From contig NC_133170.1 of assembly GCF_040802235.1 (NCBI RefSeq), forward strand, positions 7,021,001-7,085,000: a stretch of DNA of 64,000 nt, given 5' to 3'. This stretch comes from Manis javanica (lineage: Eukaryota > Chordata > Mammalia > Pholidota > Manidae). Each line of letters begins with the position of its first letter. Position 1 is the stretch's first letter. Below, piece after piece: positions 33,730 through 44,769 of this stretch. Below the pieces are notes generated by a model that did not search any database, was not told the origin of the DNA, and saw only the letters and a program-made list of their open reading frames with translations. Made by a program: the position numbers and the translations under genes.

Positions 33730-35340
33730 CTGTGCCCTGTTCCTCTCCCTCCATGCCTCCTACCCACCTGTCCTCAACTGCTTGCTGGTGACACAGTAGT
33801 GGACCTGCCATTTGTGAGCTGGGTCGCAAGTCTCTACTAACAATAGTTGAAGTACTGAGGTTGTAAATGATCCAAATTTTAACACAAGTGAAGTGGTTTC
33901 AAGGTCTTCCTTTAATGATATCATTCTCACTTGGTTTATTCTTTTGTGCTTGTATTGGACGGAAGAGAAAGGGTGTGTTATACGGGTCGCGACCGTCACT
34001 GCGGTCAGCCGCGTCTGTAGTGGGGTACCTATCTTGTTAACGCCCCAACTGAGCCCCTGTGCTGAGCTGTGTGCCTGGTTTTAATTCTGTCAGTAACACC
34101 ACTGCGAAAGTGGGCTCTTTCCTCCCTTCGTTGTAGATTAGAAAAAAACCATTTTGTTCATAATCTGAGTACACACACACGGGGGGTGGGGGTGGGGGTA
34201 AGTTCTTCAACACTGATGCAGGTTTAGATTGTTTCTAGATACTTTTCTCAATTAAAAAATGTGACCGTGTCTTGAAGAGCCTTTAAACTATATTGTGAGA
34301 TAAAAATATGCAGTGGAATTACAGAGTTGTAGAATCTTTGAAGTCCAGCCCTGCTGTGAGGCCTCCAGTGCTGAATCCTCAGATACAGCCTGTGGACCTC
34401 TAGGTTTTAACCTCTGAAACCAGTTTGAAGATATTTTTAGGTGTAGATCCCCGAGGCCCTGTGATGCAAATCCACCTGTTTTACATAATTTTCTTCTGCC
34501 CTAGCCCTGAGAATCCAGGTTTCTGCTTTGATGAGCTTGTTTTCTTGCCCCTTCCTGTCATCGTCTTTTCTAGTACAGCACACTCCTAATGTCACTGATT
34601 TAACACAGGAAATTATTCTATAGTTTGGAGAAACATTAGTGTAGACGTGATATATAAAGTAAGTTTCTGATAGTCTTATTCCTGAGTATAGTTTGGCACA
34701 AGTTTGCTCAGCTCAGGCTTTTGTACTTTTTTTTATGACCCCCTCAGAGATCACCATGTTTCCACAGAAGCCACCTCCTCCTCGTTTCTGGTTCCCTCTT
34801 TCTATAAGAACCTGGAGAGAAAGAAATATTCTTTTGGCAAAAATGTCCGGTGTCATTAAAACCTCATTGTGAAGAAGTTCTGATGTCCCATTAAATCCTC
34901 CAGGTACCTTCATCCCCAGCAGAAACTGGGGAGTTTCTTATTTCCTACAGCTTTTCAGGTGTCATACTCTGTGTTTCTAGCTGGTATCCCTTTCGTTCCC
35001 TTCCTTTTCCTTCTCTCATTGTCTTTTTGAGAAAATAGGGGCAGCTTATAGATCAACAATATTCTTTCTGTAGAGTCAAATTTATATCATTTTTTTTTTC
35101 TTTTTTGCTATGGACCAGAACCGAGATAGCCAGGAGGGATTGTTTTCTCCCAGGCGGATGAGTTGCTCTGAGGAGGGGTGAGCATCTTGTGCTCTTGTAC
35201 GGAGCCCTGACATGAAGTGCCCCCTGTCGTAAGAACCATCCCCACCGTGCCAGCTGGCTGTGAGAATGAGCTGTGGACTCTGATGCGAATAGTTTGAGCA
35301 ACAGGAATTTAGGACCTGCCAAAGGCTTGGCACTTAGGGA
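33730..35340. other. Intron 1, no recognised element
   Basis: Mixed composition with a short (AC)n/G-rich tract near 34172-34200. No gene or named repeat. Confidence 0.4.
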
Positions 35341-35352
35341 TTGTTCACTTTT

Positions 35353-35458
35353 TCTGTTTGTTTTATTAATGTACAATCACATAAGCAACATTATGGTTAC
35401 TAGACTCCCCCCATTATCAAGTCCCCACCACACACCCCATTACAGTCACTGAGGGACG
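35353..35458 (-). mobile_element. Very short L1 3' end
   Basis: About 105 bp of the lineage L1 3' UTR ('attaatgtacaatcacat', 'ccattatcaagtccccacc', 'cattacagtcact') with perfect 10-bp target duplication GTTCACTTTT (35343-35352 and 35459-35468). Truncated at almost the same 3'-UTR position as 6081-6231. Confidence 0.85.
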
Positions 35459-35468
35459 GTTCACTTTT

Positions 35469-37660
35469 AGGACCTCAGTGTTTCCTAGGTTAATCTCTCT
35501 TTGCTTTAAGGTTAACCCCTAACCTTTAAGGAAATTTAAATGACTGGGATAGCAAGATAACAGATTGTTTAAACATTTTTCCTATCTCCTGTCTCAAGTG
35601 TATTCTTTTTCTTAATAAATAAACCCTTGTCTGGATTTCAAAATTTTCTGGCCTGGCTCCAGGGAAATGAGCTCTCCTACTTGACTTGATTTGCTTCGTG
35701 CCATTGTTCAAGAGAACAATGACTGTGATTTCACAGTTTATTTAAACACAAGAACCACTAAAGGGATGATGCCAAATAGATTATTTTGTTCAGCTGTTCT
35801 TGCTCCTGTCTGGCAGTGCTTGTTTTTTTCCATCGGCAGCCCTTGCCACAATCTGATTTTAAGTCAGTGCAGCAAAGCTGTGTGTGCTTGCAGGTGAAAT
35901 CGTGTGTATTTCCCCTCTGAAGGACTGACAGGCCTCACTGCAAACTGCTTGTAAGCCATCTTATCTCCAGGCGAAGGGGCCAATGAGGAGTTAAAGTGTG
36001 GGTGCATGGAGAGTGGAAGGCGGTGGGAAACAAAAAATTAAAACTACACCTGTTTGCCTGAAATCCTCCTTTCCTGAGCTCGTCAGTGTCTTTCTCACGC
36101 TCTCTCCTACTTGGAACACAGATTTTATGGTTAAAGTAGGAGGGATGGTACAGAGCTACCCAGACAGATAACCTAGATCCCAGCACCCCTGCAGACGTAA
36201 TTGCCTGTGGAGGCGTCACCGTGGAGCCTTCTGCACCAGTGTTGTGCCTGCTGAGAGTTTAACAAAGTCATGTTCACTTTACCCTGCAGTGAAATCTCCT
36301 CTAAATAGGAGTAAAATTGTATTTTTTCTGAATGTAACCATAATGTCAAGGGGTAGACCTACTTTGTTGAATCATTAGGGGACAGAGCCTTGATGTGAAA
36401 TGTCTGTTGACATGTATGCACATTTAGTATTTATTTCTGTGCCCCATTGCACTCTGCTGAATAGGTCAGGTGACAGCTTTTATCGGAAAGTCAGTCTTTG
36501 AGGGGAACTGAAGCACTGGCCTGTGTGTGAAAAAGAGAGATTGGTGGTTTTTTTTCAAACGTAAGGGAAAGGAAAAAGTAACTTCTTAAATTCCTGGCTC
36601 TTAAGTATATATTGTTGCAAAATTCAGATTTGCCTTGGGACTTAAGGGAAGATTATAAATGGTTGTGTTATTTTAGGAAACACAACTGAGTAGTTTTTGA
36701 GCATTTTCTAAAATAGTGAGCAATAGTGCCTCCACGTGTGGGAACTCTTTTGCACCCTGTTGCCTGACCTCTGCCTTTTGACCCTGCTGCCCTGTGATGA
36801 GATTATGGGCTTTTCTTCAGTCTGCCTAGGTTTCCTTACACAGCAGCAGAAAGCTTTCAGCTTCCTTAAAAGATGTTCTTAGAATCGAGAACATTCAGGT
36901 TTAATTGTGGGTATGAGTTTGGTAAATATTTTCTTACGAAGAGTCTGTTTTCTTAGTGCTGTCCAAAGTATCTGTATATTTTCTCACAGGAACTTCAATG
37001 TTTTGTGGATGTGTGTATAATTGCATATATTTTATCTTTGGAGTAAAATGTTATAAACTAACGTTGATTATTTAGGGAGAGGCTAATAATGAGAGCTTTC
37101 CAGGTAAGGGGACCGACCGAGAGACCCGGCTGTTCGACTCACTGTTGGCTCTTTAGGGATAAGAAGGTAAAATCTGGATTCAGAGGATGTCATGCAAGAG
37201 CAGCAAATCCATTATTTCCGGAGAGACTCAACACTTCAACCTGCCTATCTGATAATGAATACTTTCTAAACACCCTATCAGATGCCTGACATAGAGCAGG
37301 AAGAGAGTCAGGGACAGAAATCGATTCTCATTTAGTTGTGTTCCTTGGTAGTTCATATAAGGGTTTTCTGGGGGAAAGAGGGTACAAGTAATGTAAAAAA
37401 GAGAGGTTTGGGAATTATCTGTGTGTTTTATGACTTAGGTATTTATTACTGTTTAGCATGTTGTCTTAACGTTTGTCCAGAAAGCATTTGCTCTGTTTCA
37501 TACACTTTAGTAGGACTTTATGAGGAATGTCTGTTTCACACGGTCAGAGGGATTTGTAACAATGAAGCTTTAGGACTTTGGTTTACATGGCACTTTCCTA
37601 CTTCTGAATATTCCACCAGGAGTGAGGATATATAAAATAATTGGTTTGAAATAGTAAAAG
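35469..37660. other. Intron 1, no recognised element
   Basis: About 2.2 kb of mostly unique-looking sequence, the longest repeat-poor block in the intron here. No coding signal. Confidence 0.4.
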
Positions 37661-37679
37661 GCAGTAAGTGCTTTTTTTT

Positions 37680-38775
37680 TTTTTTTGAGAGGGCATCTCT
37701 CATATTTATTGATCATATGGTTGTTAACAACAATAAAATTCTGTATAGGGGACTCAATGCACAATCATTAATCCACCCCAAGCCTAATTCTCATCAGTCT
37801 CCAATCTTCTGAAGCATAACGAACAGGTTCTTACATGGTGAACAGGTTCTTACATAGTGAATAATTTCTTACATGGTGAACAGTACAAGGGCAGTCATCA
37901 CAGAAACTTTTGATTTTGATCATGCATTATGAACTATAAACAATCAGGTCAAATATGATTATTCGTTTGATTTTTATACTTGATTTATATGTGAATCCCA
38001 CATTTCTCCCTTATTATTATTATTATTATTATTATTTAGTAAAATGCTGAAGTGGTAGGTAGATGCAAGATAAAGGTAGAAAACATAATTTAGTGCTGTA
38101 AGAGGGCTAATGTAGATGATCAGGTGTGTGCCTGTAGACTAAGTATTAATCCAAGCTAGACAAGGGCAACAAAACATCCACAGATGCAGAAGATTTCTCT
38201 CAAAACAGGGGGGGTGAGGTTCTAAGCCTCACCTCTGTTGATTCCCAATTTCTCACCTGATGGCCCCCCTGCGACTGTGCCTGTCTTAGGTTGTTCCTCC
38301 CTTGAGGAATCTTACCCGTCTCTGGCTAACCAGTCATCTTCCTGGGCCATACAGGGAAATGTAAAGTTGGTAAGTGAGAGAGAAGCCACATTGTTTGAAA
38401 AGGTTAGCTTTTTACTTCTTTGCAGATTTATGCCCTGTGGCTTCTATGCCCAGCATTTGTCTTGAGGTATCTTTACCACTTGGAAGAATTATGATACTTG
38501 GTAATTTCGATATGAGGCACGAATTCTACTTAAGGGTTGTAATTAGGAAGGAAGAAGAAAAGCTATAGAAGTAGCAGATGGAAGAAAACATGGGAAGATT
38601 ATTTCTTTGACATACCTTCTTGTAGTGTAACATAAGCGTGTATAGGTTTTAAACTACTAATTAAATTGTGTGCACACATTAACATAATAGGAATACAGCT
38701 GCATAACCAAAGCAGACCTACAATTACCAGCCATATCCAGTGAAACCAAGAAAACCAGTTAGGCACCCTAGGCAT
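37680..38775 (-). mobile_element. A-tailed 1.1-kb retroposon of unrecognised origin
   Basis: Poly-T at left (the A-tail of a minus-strand element) preceded by an RNA-polymerase-II-type polyadenylation signal (minus-strand GATCAATAAATATG, about 37700-37713). Target duplication AGTAAGTGC plus following Ts (37663-37679 and 38776-38792). The body shows no L1 ORF2, no tRNA-type promoter boxes and no LTR TG...CA ends. It contains about three imperfect 21-bp repeats (37823-37885) and an (ATT)n tract (38011-38037). It behaves as an mRNA-like sequence copied by L1. I associate similar sequence with repeats in pangolin genomes, unverified. Confidence 0.75.
38011..38037. repeat. (TTA)n microsatellite, about 9 units
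   Basis: Uninterrupted trinucleotide run within the 1.1-kb retroposon; likely length-variable. Confidence 0.9.
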
Positions 38776-38799
38776 AGTAAGTGCTTTTTTTTAAAAAAA

Positions 38800-40445
38800 A
38801 GGTTGTTTTTAAATTATAAAAGTAATGCATGCTCAGTTTAAAAACTAGAGAATATAGAATTGCATTGAAGAAAAACAATCACCTGTTATTCCAAAGTTGT
38901 GGAATTTAAAATAAAAATAAAAGTTTTGATTTCTGGTCACTGATTAGAAGCCAGAGTGAGCATTTTACTGAGATGTTGTGGTTAAATGAGCTGAGCAATG
39001 AGTAATAATCCAAGAAACACAATACGTTTTGTTTTTTTTTTTTGCTCAAGTTGTTGCCACTGATTCAGTGTATGACATCTGTAAAGACTTACATAAATAA
39101 TTGTTAATTCGAAGAAAGAATGAATAAATAAAATAGTTGTCTGCCTCAGGCATTTACTTAGAGGGATGAAAATTAAATCCTTAGTACTTAAGGCACTTTT
39201 TTAAAAAATGAAAATCCTCTCTATTATCAGTAAAGTGAAATGGGAAAAGAAAGTAGTTTTGAATCTCAGGAGTTTAACGCTAAAATAATATGTTAATTTT
39301 TTTTTTAATTATGGAAGAGAAAGAGGAAAACACTGGTGACAGCGAGGTGGGAAGACAGGGTAGGGAAGCTAGCAAGCAAGCAGAGGCAGGTCTGTGACGT
39401 GCAAGATAGACTCTTGATCTGAATCTTACTGGGAATCCAGTTTATTCGTAATCACATAGCAGAATGGAAGTTTTTTTCGGGGGCAGATCTGGCTGCCTCC
39501 CTTCAGGTCACTGGGAGCATAATAGCTTAGGGAGGCCGACTCCGGCAGCACCAGGAGGCCTGACGCTGTCCCCCGGGTCTGACTGTGTAAACACATCCCG
39601 GCAGAGCTGGCTGCACTACAGAGAAGCCTGGGCTTCCCGTTGTGTGTAGCAGAACAGGAACAGTCTTTTGACCGTCTCGCTGTGTTGTGGCTGTTGATGC
39701 GTTTACATCCCTTCTGGAGTGACTTTCCTCCTGAAACACACATCATGAGTTTCCTATGTTTTAACCAAACGAAGACCTTCAAGATACCAAAGCAGGGATG
39801 TTTGTCATGGTAACTGGGAAAGCTTCTGCAAGGATGGATGCGTGTCTCTCATTTTCTTTAACCCGTCGGTTTACTGACACGGCTGAGACCTTGGGTAGTG
39901 ATGACATTGCATTCTGAATTTTTTTTTTAGTAAATGAAGCAAAACACCATCAAACAAGGAAAAAAAATTAGAGAAAGGACTCTAGTTAGTTCTTAACCTA
40001 GAGAGGTGTTCTTTGCATTTTTGTTTCTGTGTAGTTATTTTTCATTATGGGATGAATTGAGGTGGATATTAGTTGCTCAAGTGTTGTGACTGGCATCAAC
40101 TCTTTAAAAAGTTTTTGGAGCATATAACACAGGCACAAAGAAAGTACAGGAGCAAACTGCTGGGAAGAGGAGGTTCATTTGTATCCATATCTCTGCTCCC
40201 CCTTTTTGTTTCTAGAACCAGATGTGTATGTTACACACGTAAAAGAGAGGTAGCCTAGCCTGCTCATGGCATTTCATTCAGTGGGAGATCAGGTGGGAAG
40301 ACAGGTTGAAACTAACTTTCAGAGGATCTTTGTGTCAGGATGCTTGTGGCTCTAGGTCAGAGAGGACCTAAAAAGTGAAGGAGTGTGGCCGGCTCGCGTA
40401 GCAGGGTTTGGGGGAAGGTTGTTCGGGTATGATTTGGGCACAACT
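38800..40445. other. Intron 1, no recognised element
   Basis: A+T-rich DNA, with a more G+C-rich patch at 39,470-39,720 that carries overlapping antisense frames but no protein-like pattern. Confidence 0.4.
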
Positions 40446-40465
40446 GTTGCTGTGGCTCCTTTCTT

Positions 40466-40632
40466 TCTTATTTATTTATTTATTTATTTATTATTAAGGT
40501 ATGATTGATATACACTCTTAGGAAGATTTCACATGGAAAAACAATGTGGTTACTACATTTACTCATATTTTTAAGTCCCCCACCCTATACTCCAATGCAG
40601 TCACTGTCCATCAGTGGAGCAAGACACACAGA
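40466..40632 (-). mobile_element. Short L1 3' end with (TTTA)n tail
   Basis: TTTA-repeat tail complement, then an L1 3' terminus ('aaggtatgattgatataca', 'ggaagatttcacatgg', 'tgcagtcactgtccatcag'). Perfect 18-bp target duplication TGCTGTGGCTCCTTTCTT (40448-40465 and 40633-40650). It keeps the older 'attgatata' L1 end missing in 35353-35458. Confidence 0.88.
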
Positions 40633-40889
40633 TGCTGTGGCTCCTTTCTTCATGCAGCTGTTTGTGCTGTGTCTGTGCCATGTTCTTCCCCTTCAAGGCA
40701 GCCTCTGTCACACCAATGACACGGTGGCAGCAGTCCTGGCTTCACATATGCACATCGCACCTTCCCCAGAAGAGGTTTCTCTTTGCTCCTCCACTCCCCA
40801 CTCATGTCGTGAAGAATGTAGTAAACAAAAATTAGGTCTTTGCTCTGATTAGACCACTTTAGGTCACACTTTCCTGAGGTCCAGCCCTG

Positions 40890-41460
40890 AACGGTCAGTG
40901 TGGCAAGGAATATGGGATTAAAGTGTTTGGAGGCCAGTTTGGGATGAAAACTACAGGGCTGATACAGTGGAAGAGGGAGGGAGGTGGCTGCTGGGGAGGA
41001 AGCCAGCGGAGTGCTAGACTAGGTAGAGGGCCTTTTGAAAGACAGGAAGAGAGCCCCAGAGGCCCTGAGCAAGAGAATGCCCATGGCACAGGAGAAGCTG
41101 TGCTTCAGGAACATCACAGGGGCCCAGGGTGTAGAATGGCATTGAACTGGGAAGAGACTTGAAGTGGGGAAAGCAGTTAGGAGGTTGTGCTATAAAACAG
41201 ACTAGAGGGGAGAGCCTGAGTTAGGGTGGTGGCAGTGGGGGTACAGTGGGAGTGCAGACGAGAGAATGGACACAGGAAGTAGGATGGGCATTAAACGGCT
41301 TAGACTTGGCAACCTCATTGTGTGTGAGGTTAAGGGGAGATGAGACGTACACGATGAGATTTGGGGCTCAGCCATCTGGGGTATGATAGTGTCATTCGTA
41401 GAAGGGACGAACACGTAAGTTCAGAGGGCTGGTACGTCAGTTTTGAATTGGTACTGGTGG
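40890..41460 (-). repeat. L2 LINE fragment
   Basis: Degenerate reverse L2: 'aaagcagttaggaggttgtgc', 'ggtggtggcagtggggg', 'cttagacttggcaacctc', 'gtgtgaggttaaggggag'. The frames here are shadows. Confidence 0.55.
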
Positions 41461-42475
41461 GGTGTGACGATTTTCCTTTGCTGCAGGGGCATTAAAACCA
41501 CCTTCTGTGCATGGCAGTGATTATGTTCAAGGATGTGTGCAAACAAGGAGTGGAGTTGGAACTTGAATTCAAGGCTTCAGACCCAGTTCTCTGTTGTCTC
41601 CATAATGTCACGCTTAACTGTTCGTAGACGTGACTCGTGCCTTCTCCCCCTGCTCCTCCCTCCTTCCTGCTCCTCCCTCCTTTAAGAGAACCAAGAATGT
41701 GTGCGTGTTAATTTAAATCTGAGTTTTAAACCTGATTTATAAAAATAAGAAACTGTCCAGGGTACAAGCTGAGACTTAGTTTTGAGTTAGGCTAATTTGT
41801 TGGGCATTGATAGTTTCCTTTTTCTGTGGCAGGCTCCAGCAGTGTGTTTAGGATGGCTCCGCGTGCCGCGGCGAGGCGGAGAATGGTGCTCATCAGCATT
41901 TGAGGGCATGCTCGGCAGCAACCGTCTAACCCTTTTGACAGTCTGTGGGTGCTTGTCTGGGTTCTAGAGCACCTAGAATGTTCAGATCATCTGGTACTAA
42001 TCCAGAATTTCCCAGTTCCCTGTGGTGCTTTCTGTAGAGCCTCTGGGATCTAATTGCTCCATAAACATTAGCCCTTGTCCTCGTAAGGAAACTGATTGCA
42101 TTAGGTCTCAGGCACTTGGACAGCATTTAAGGTGTGGCGAGAACTTTCCTTTAGACAAAGACAATCCCAGGAGTTGTGCCCTTTTTTTACTGACCAACAT
42201 TATTTAAATACATAACATATTTGTGTGGTATCATTTTCAGAAGACAAGAAGACACTGTTAAAAAGTGTCTCATCCCTTTCCCCAGCCTTCCAGTTCCTTT
42301 CCCCAGACACGACCATAGTTCTTCCCATTCTGTGTTCCCGACATGTTTCTTACGAATCTTACTACATACTCTCATCTTTGAACTTCGATGTTGTTCTTGT
42401 CCGTGCTATTGCCTTTTTACCTCACTTTATTTAGTAATGGTAATAATCAAGGTATATTGGTCAAGTTACATTTTT
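41461..42475. other. Intron 1, no recognised element
   Basis: No repeat or coding signal that I can name; short pyrimidine-rich duplication CTGCTCCTCCCTCCT at about 41650-41680. Confidence 0.4.
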
Positions 42476-42479
42476 TAAT

Positions 42480-42625
42480 TGTTTATAGCAGGTCAGTACA
42501 ATCCCTGGTTTGCATTTGGCAGTCAGGTTCAGAGATGTTAAGTGAATTGCTTAAATGGTGTTGCTAGTGGCAGAATTAGAACCAGCTGGAAGGTTCTTCT
42601 GGGTCTAAATCGAGGCCTCTTTCAC
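42480..42625 (-). repeat. MIR SINE
   Basis: Reverse MIR: 'gttcagagatgttaagtga', 'attgcttaaatggtgttgc', 'gtggcagaattagaaccagc'. Confidence 0.65.
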
Positions 42626-43164
42626 TACAGAGGAATTTAATTATTCTGATGTGTACAAGAGCCCACCTCTTTAATTTGAGGCAAAGCTCTTAAACTTACA
42701 AAGAGCAATAATAAACCCATTATATATTAATATGAATCACATTCTGAGTGAAAACAATTTTGGGCCACACAGGAATTACCGATTTGGTTGGCTGTCTGTC
42801 TGAGGACTAGATTATCTATGTGTCAGTGACCAGTGGCTGGGTAAGCAAGACACACAGGTTGGTCAAGAGGGCTCAACGACATAAATGTAAAAGGACTCAC
42901 AGATGCAAGCCTTTCTTTTAATAGTTGAGAATTGTCTGCAAGTGTGACTGCATGTGTTGTGTTAATAAAAGTTTTACTTAAAAAACATTTATTATCTGAA
43001 GAGGCACAAAACACACGCTTTGATTTAATGAACCTTTTTCTGTGGTAAGATACATTTCTATACATTATGAGACCTCACCTTGGCTTTGTGGAGTCTTGCT
43101 AAGCTAAGTGAAGTTCTTATGGGTTATGGTGGCAGAGTAGGAAATCATCCAATATAGACTGTGT

Positions 43165-43430
43165 TGTGTCTGCTTAAAAAATTAAATGTAAACCTCTTTA
43201 GTGTGGAAAGTTTCAAACATGCAAAAGAAGAGAAAATAGTATAGTGAATCCTCATGCGCCCATCGATGAATTACCAGCTCGCTGCCAACACTATTTCATC
43301 CTCCCCTTCCTCCCTCCCAGCCCCTACCTACAATTACAGAATTATTTTGAAATAAATTCCAGATTTTATGTCACTTCACCCATAGTATTTTTAAAATATG
43401 TATCTAAAAAGTAATATTTTAGAAAGTGTC
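43165..43430 (-). repeat. Old L1 fragment
   Basis: 'gtttcaaacatgcaaaagaag', 'agtatagtgaatcctcatg', 'cagctcgctgccaacac', 'gaaataaattccagatttta' in consensus order. Confidence 0.65.
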
Positions 43431-43623
43431 TCTAAAGATAAGGATTCTTTTGTGTATACTTAAAAAAATGAATTTTGATTTTCTGTTTAATCTTCAGATC
43501 CCAGTTACAATTTATATATTGATTGAACCGTACGAAATGCCTTAGTCTCATTAACCTAATGCACCAGTTAAATCTAGAAGTAAATCTTATGTGTGCTTTT
43601 AACATTTTTAGAGTTATATTGAC

Positions 43624-43832
43624 CAGGTGGAGAAAGACAAATGCCATGTGATTTCACTTATTTGTGGAATATAAAAACAAAGCAAAACAAAATGAACAAA
43701 ACAGCATTAGACTCATAGATACTGAGAAGTGACTAGTGTTTACCAAGGGGAAGGGGAGTGGGCGGTGGGGGTGGGGGATGGGCTGTTGAACCACTGTGAT
43801 GTACATTTGATAACAAAAAAATTTTTTTCCAA
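43624..43832 (+). mobile_element. Forward L1 3' end
   Basis: Forward-strand L1 3' UTR: 'ggagaaagacaaatgccatg', 'cacttatttgtggaatataa', 'gcattagactcatagata', G-rich block 'gggcggtgggggtggggg', then an A-tail. Near-perfect target duplication AGTTATATTGAC / AGTTATAGTGAC (43612-43623 and 43833-43844). One of the few forward L1 copies here. Confidence 0.85.
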
Positions 43833-43959
43833 AGTTATAGTGACAGATTTTGAGGAAGTGACTAATTATTAAATGCAGTTTAGAAATTTAGAAATCTTAG
43901 AAGGCTCTTTCCTTCGACATCTTTGTAATAAATAAGCTTGTCAGCATCCACATAATTCT

Positions 43960-44465
43960 ATTAGTTAACTCTTGCTGCAGAGCAAATTATCTTAAAATGC
44001 AGCACTCCAAACAAGCACTTATCTTGTGTCCTTTCTGAGGGCCAGGAATCCAGGGGTAGCTGAGCTGGGAGGGTCTGGCTCAGAGCGTCTCATAAGGTTG
44101 CCGTCAAGCCGTTGCAGGGGATGCAGTCGTCGCTTGGGTGGCTGAAGACCCCGCTTCTGAACTCACAGTGTGGTCGTTAGCAGGCCTGTATTCCTCACCG
44201 CCTGGGCCTCCCCGAGGGCTGCTGTATGTCCTCATGACACTGCTGCTGGCTTCCCTCAGAGCAGGTGATGAGAGAGAGGCCCACGAAGGAAGCCACCGCT
44301 GTGTCCTCATCTCCCAAGTGGCGTTCAGTCCTGCCTGCCTTACACGGCTGCCACGCAAGCCGGCAGACCAGCCAGCACATGGAGGGTGAGCACCCTGCAG
44401 GCGGTGAACACCAGGAGCCGGGGTCAGCGAGTGCCCCTGGAGCCTGGCGCCCATGCGACCTGGGT
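43960..44465 (-). repeat. Ancient MaLR/ERVL-like LTR
   Basis: 'actcttgctgcagagcaaatta', 'gcagcactccaaacaagcac', 'gggccaggaatccaggg', 'gagctgggagggtctggctc', 'gtgtggtcgttagcaggcct', 'gctggcttccctcagagcagg'. G+C content gives several antisense frames that are not genes. Confidence 0.55.
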
Positions 44466-44589
44466 AGTGTTAAGCTTGCAGACCTCTGAGTTGGGCCTCT
44501 CAGTCCTCAGCAGTGATTTCAAGTAGAGTTTGCCAAAGCCCAGTGGGCGTGCAGGATCTGTATTTGCAAGAAGACAGATGTACTCTTTA

Positions 44590-44765
44590 GAGAAGGCAGT
44601 ATTGCAGGCTTTGAGAGCCGGTTCTGAAGCCAGACTGCTTTGGACAAGCTACTCAGGTTCTCCAACAGATAGTGACTCCTCTTGGGATTTGCCAGTCAAA
44701 TGCTTACAACAGTGCCTGGCACACAGTAGGTGTGCAAATGTTGTTATTATTTTTATTGCTAAAAG
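44590..44765 (+). repeat. MIR SINE
   Basis: 'aggctttgagagccggttctg', 'agccagactgctttggac', 'acaacagtgcctggcaca', 'cagtaggtgtgcaaatgttg'. Confidence 0.75.
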
Positions 44766-44769
44766 AATG

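Noticed and set aside
34172..34200. (AC)n and G-rich run as a possible G-quadruplex switch
   Set aside because: Too short and impure to support more than a minor simple repeat.
39426..39782. 118-codon antisense frame in a G+C-richer patch
   Set aside because: Three overlapping frames in the same patch, none with recognisable features; no splice support.
44104..44454. Overlapping frames of 116, 83 and 74 codons in a G+C-rich patch
   Set aside because: They fall in an old LTR and are in conflicting frames.
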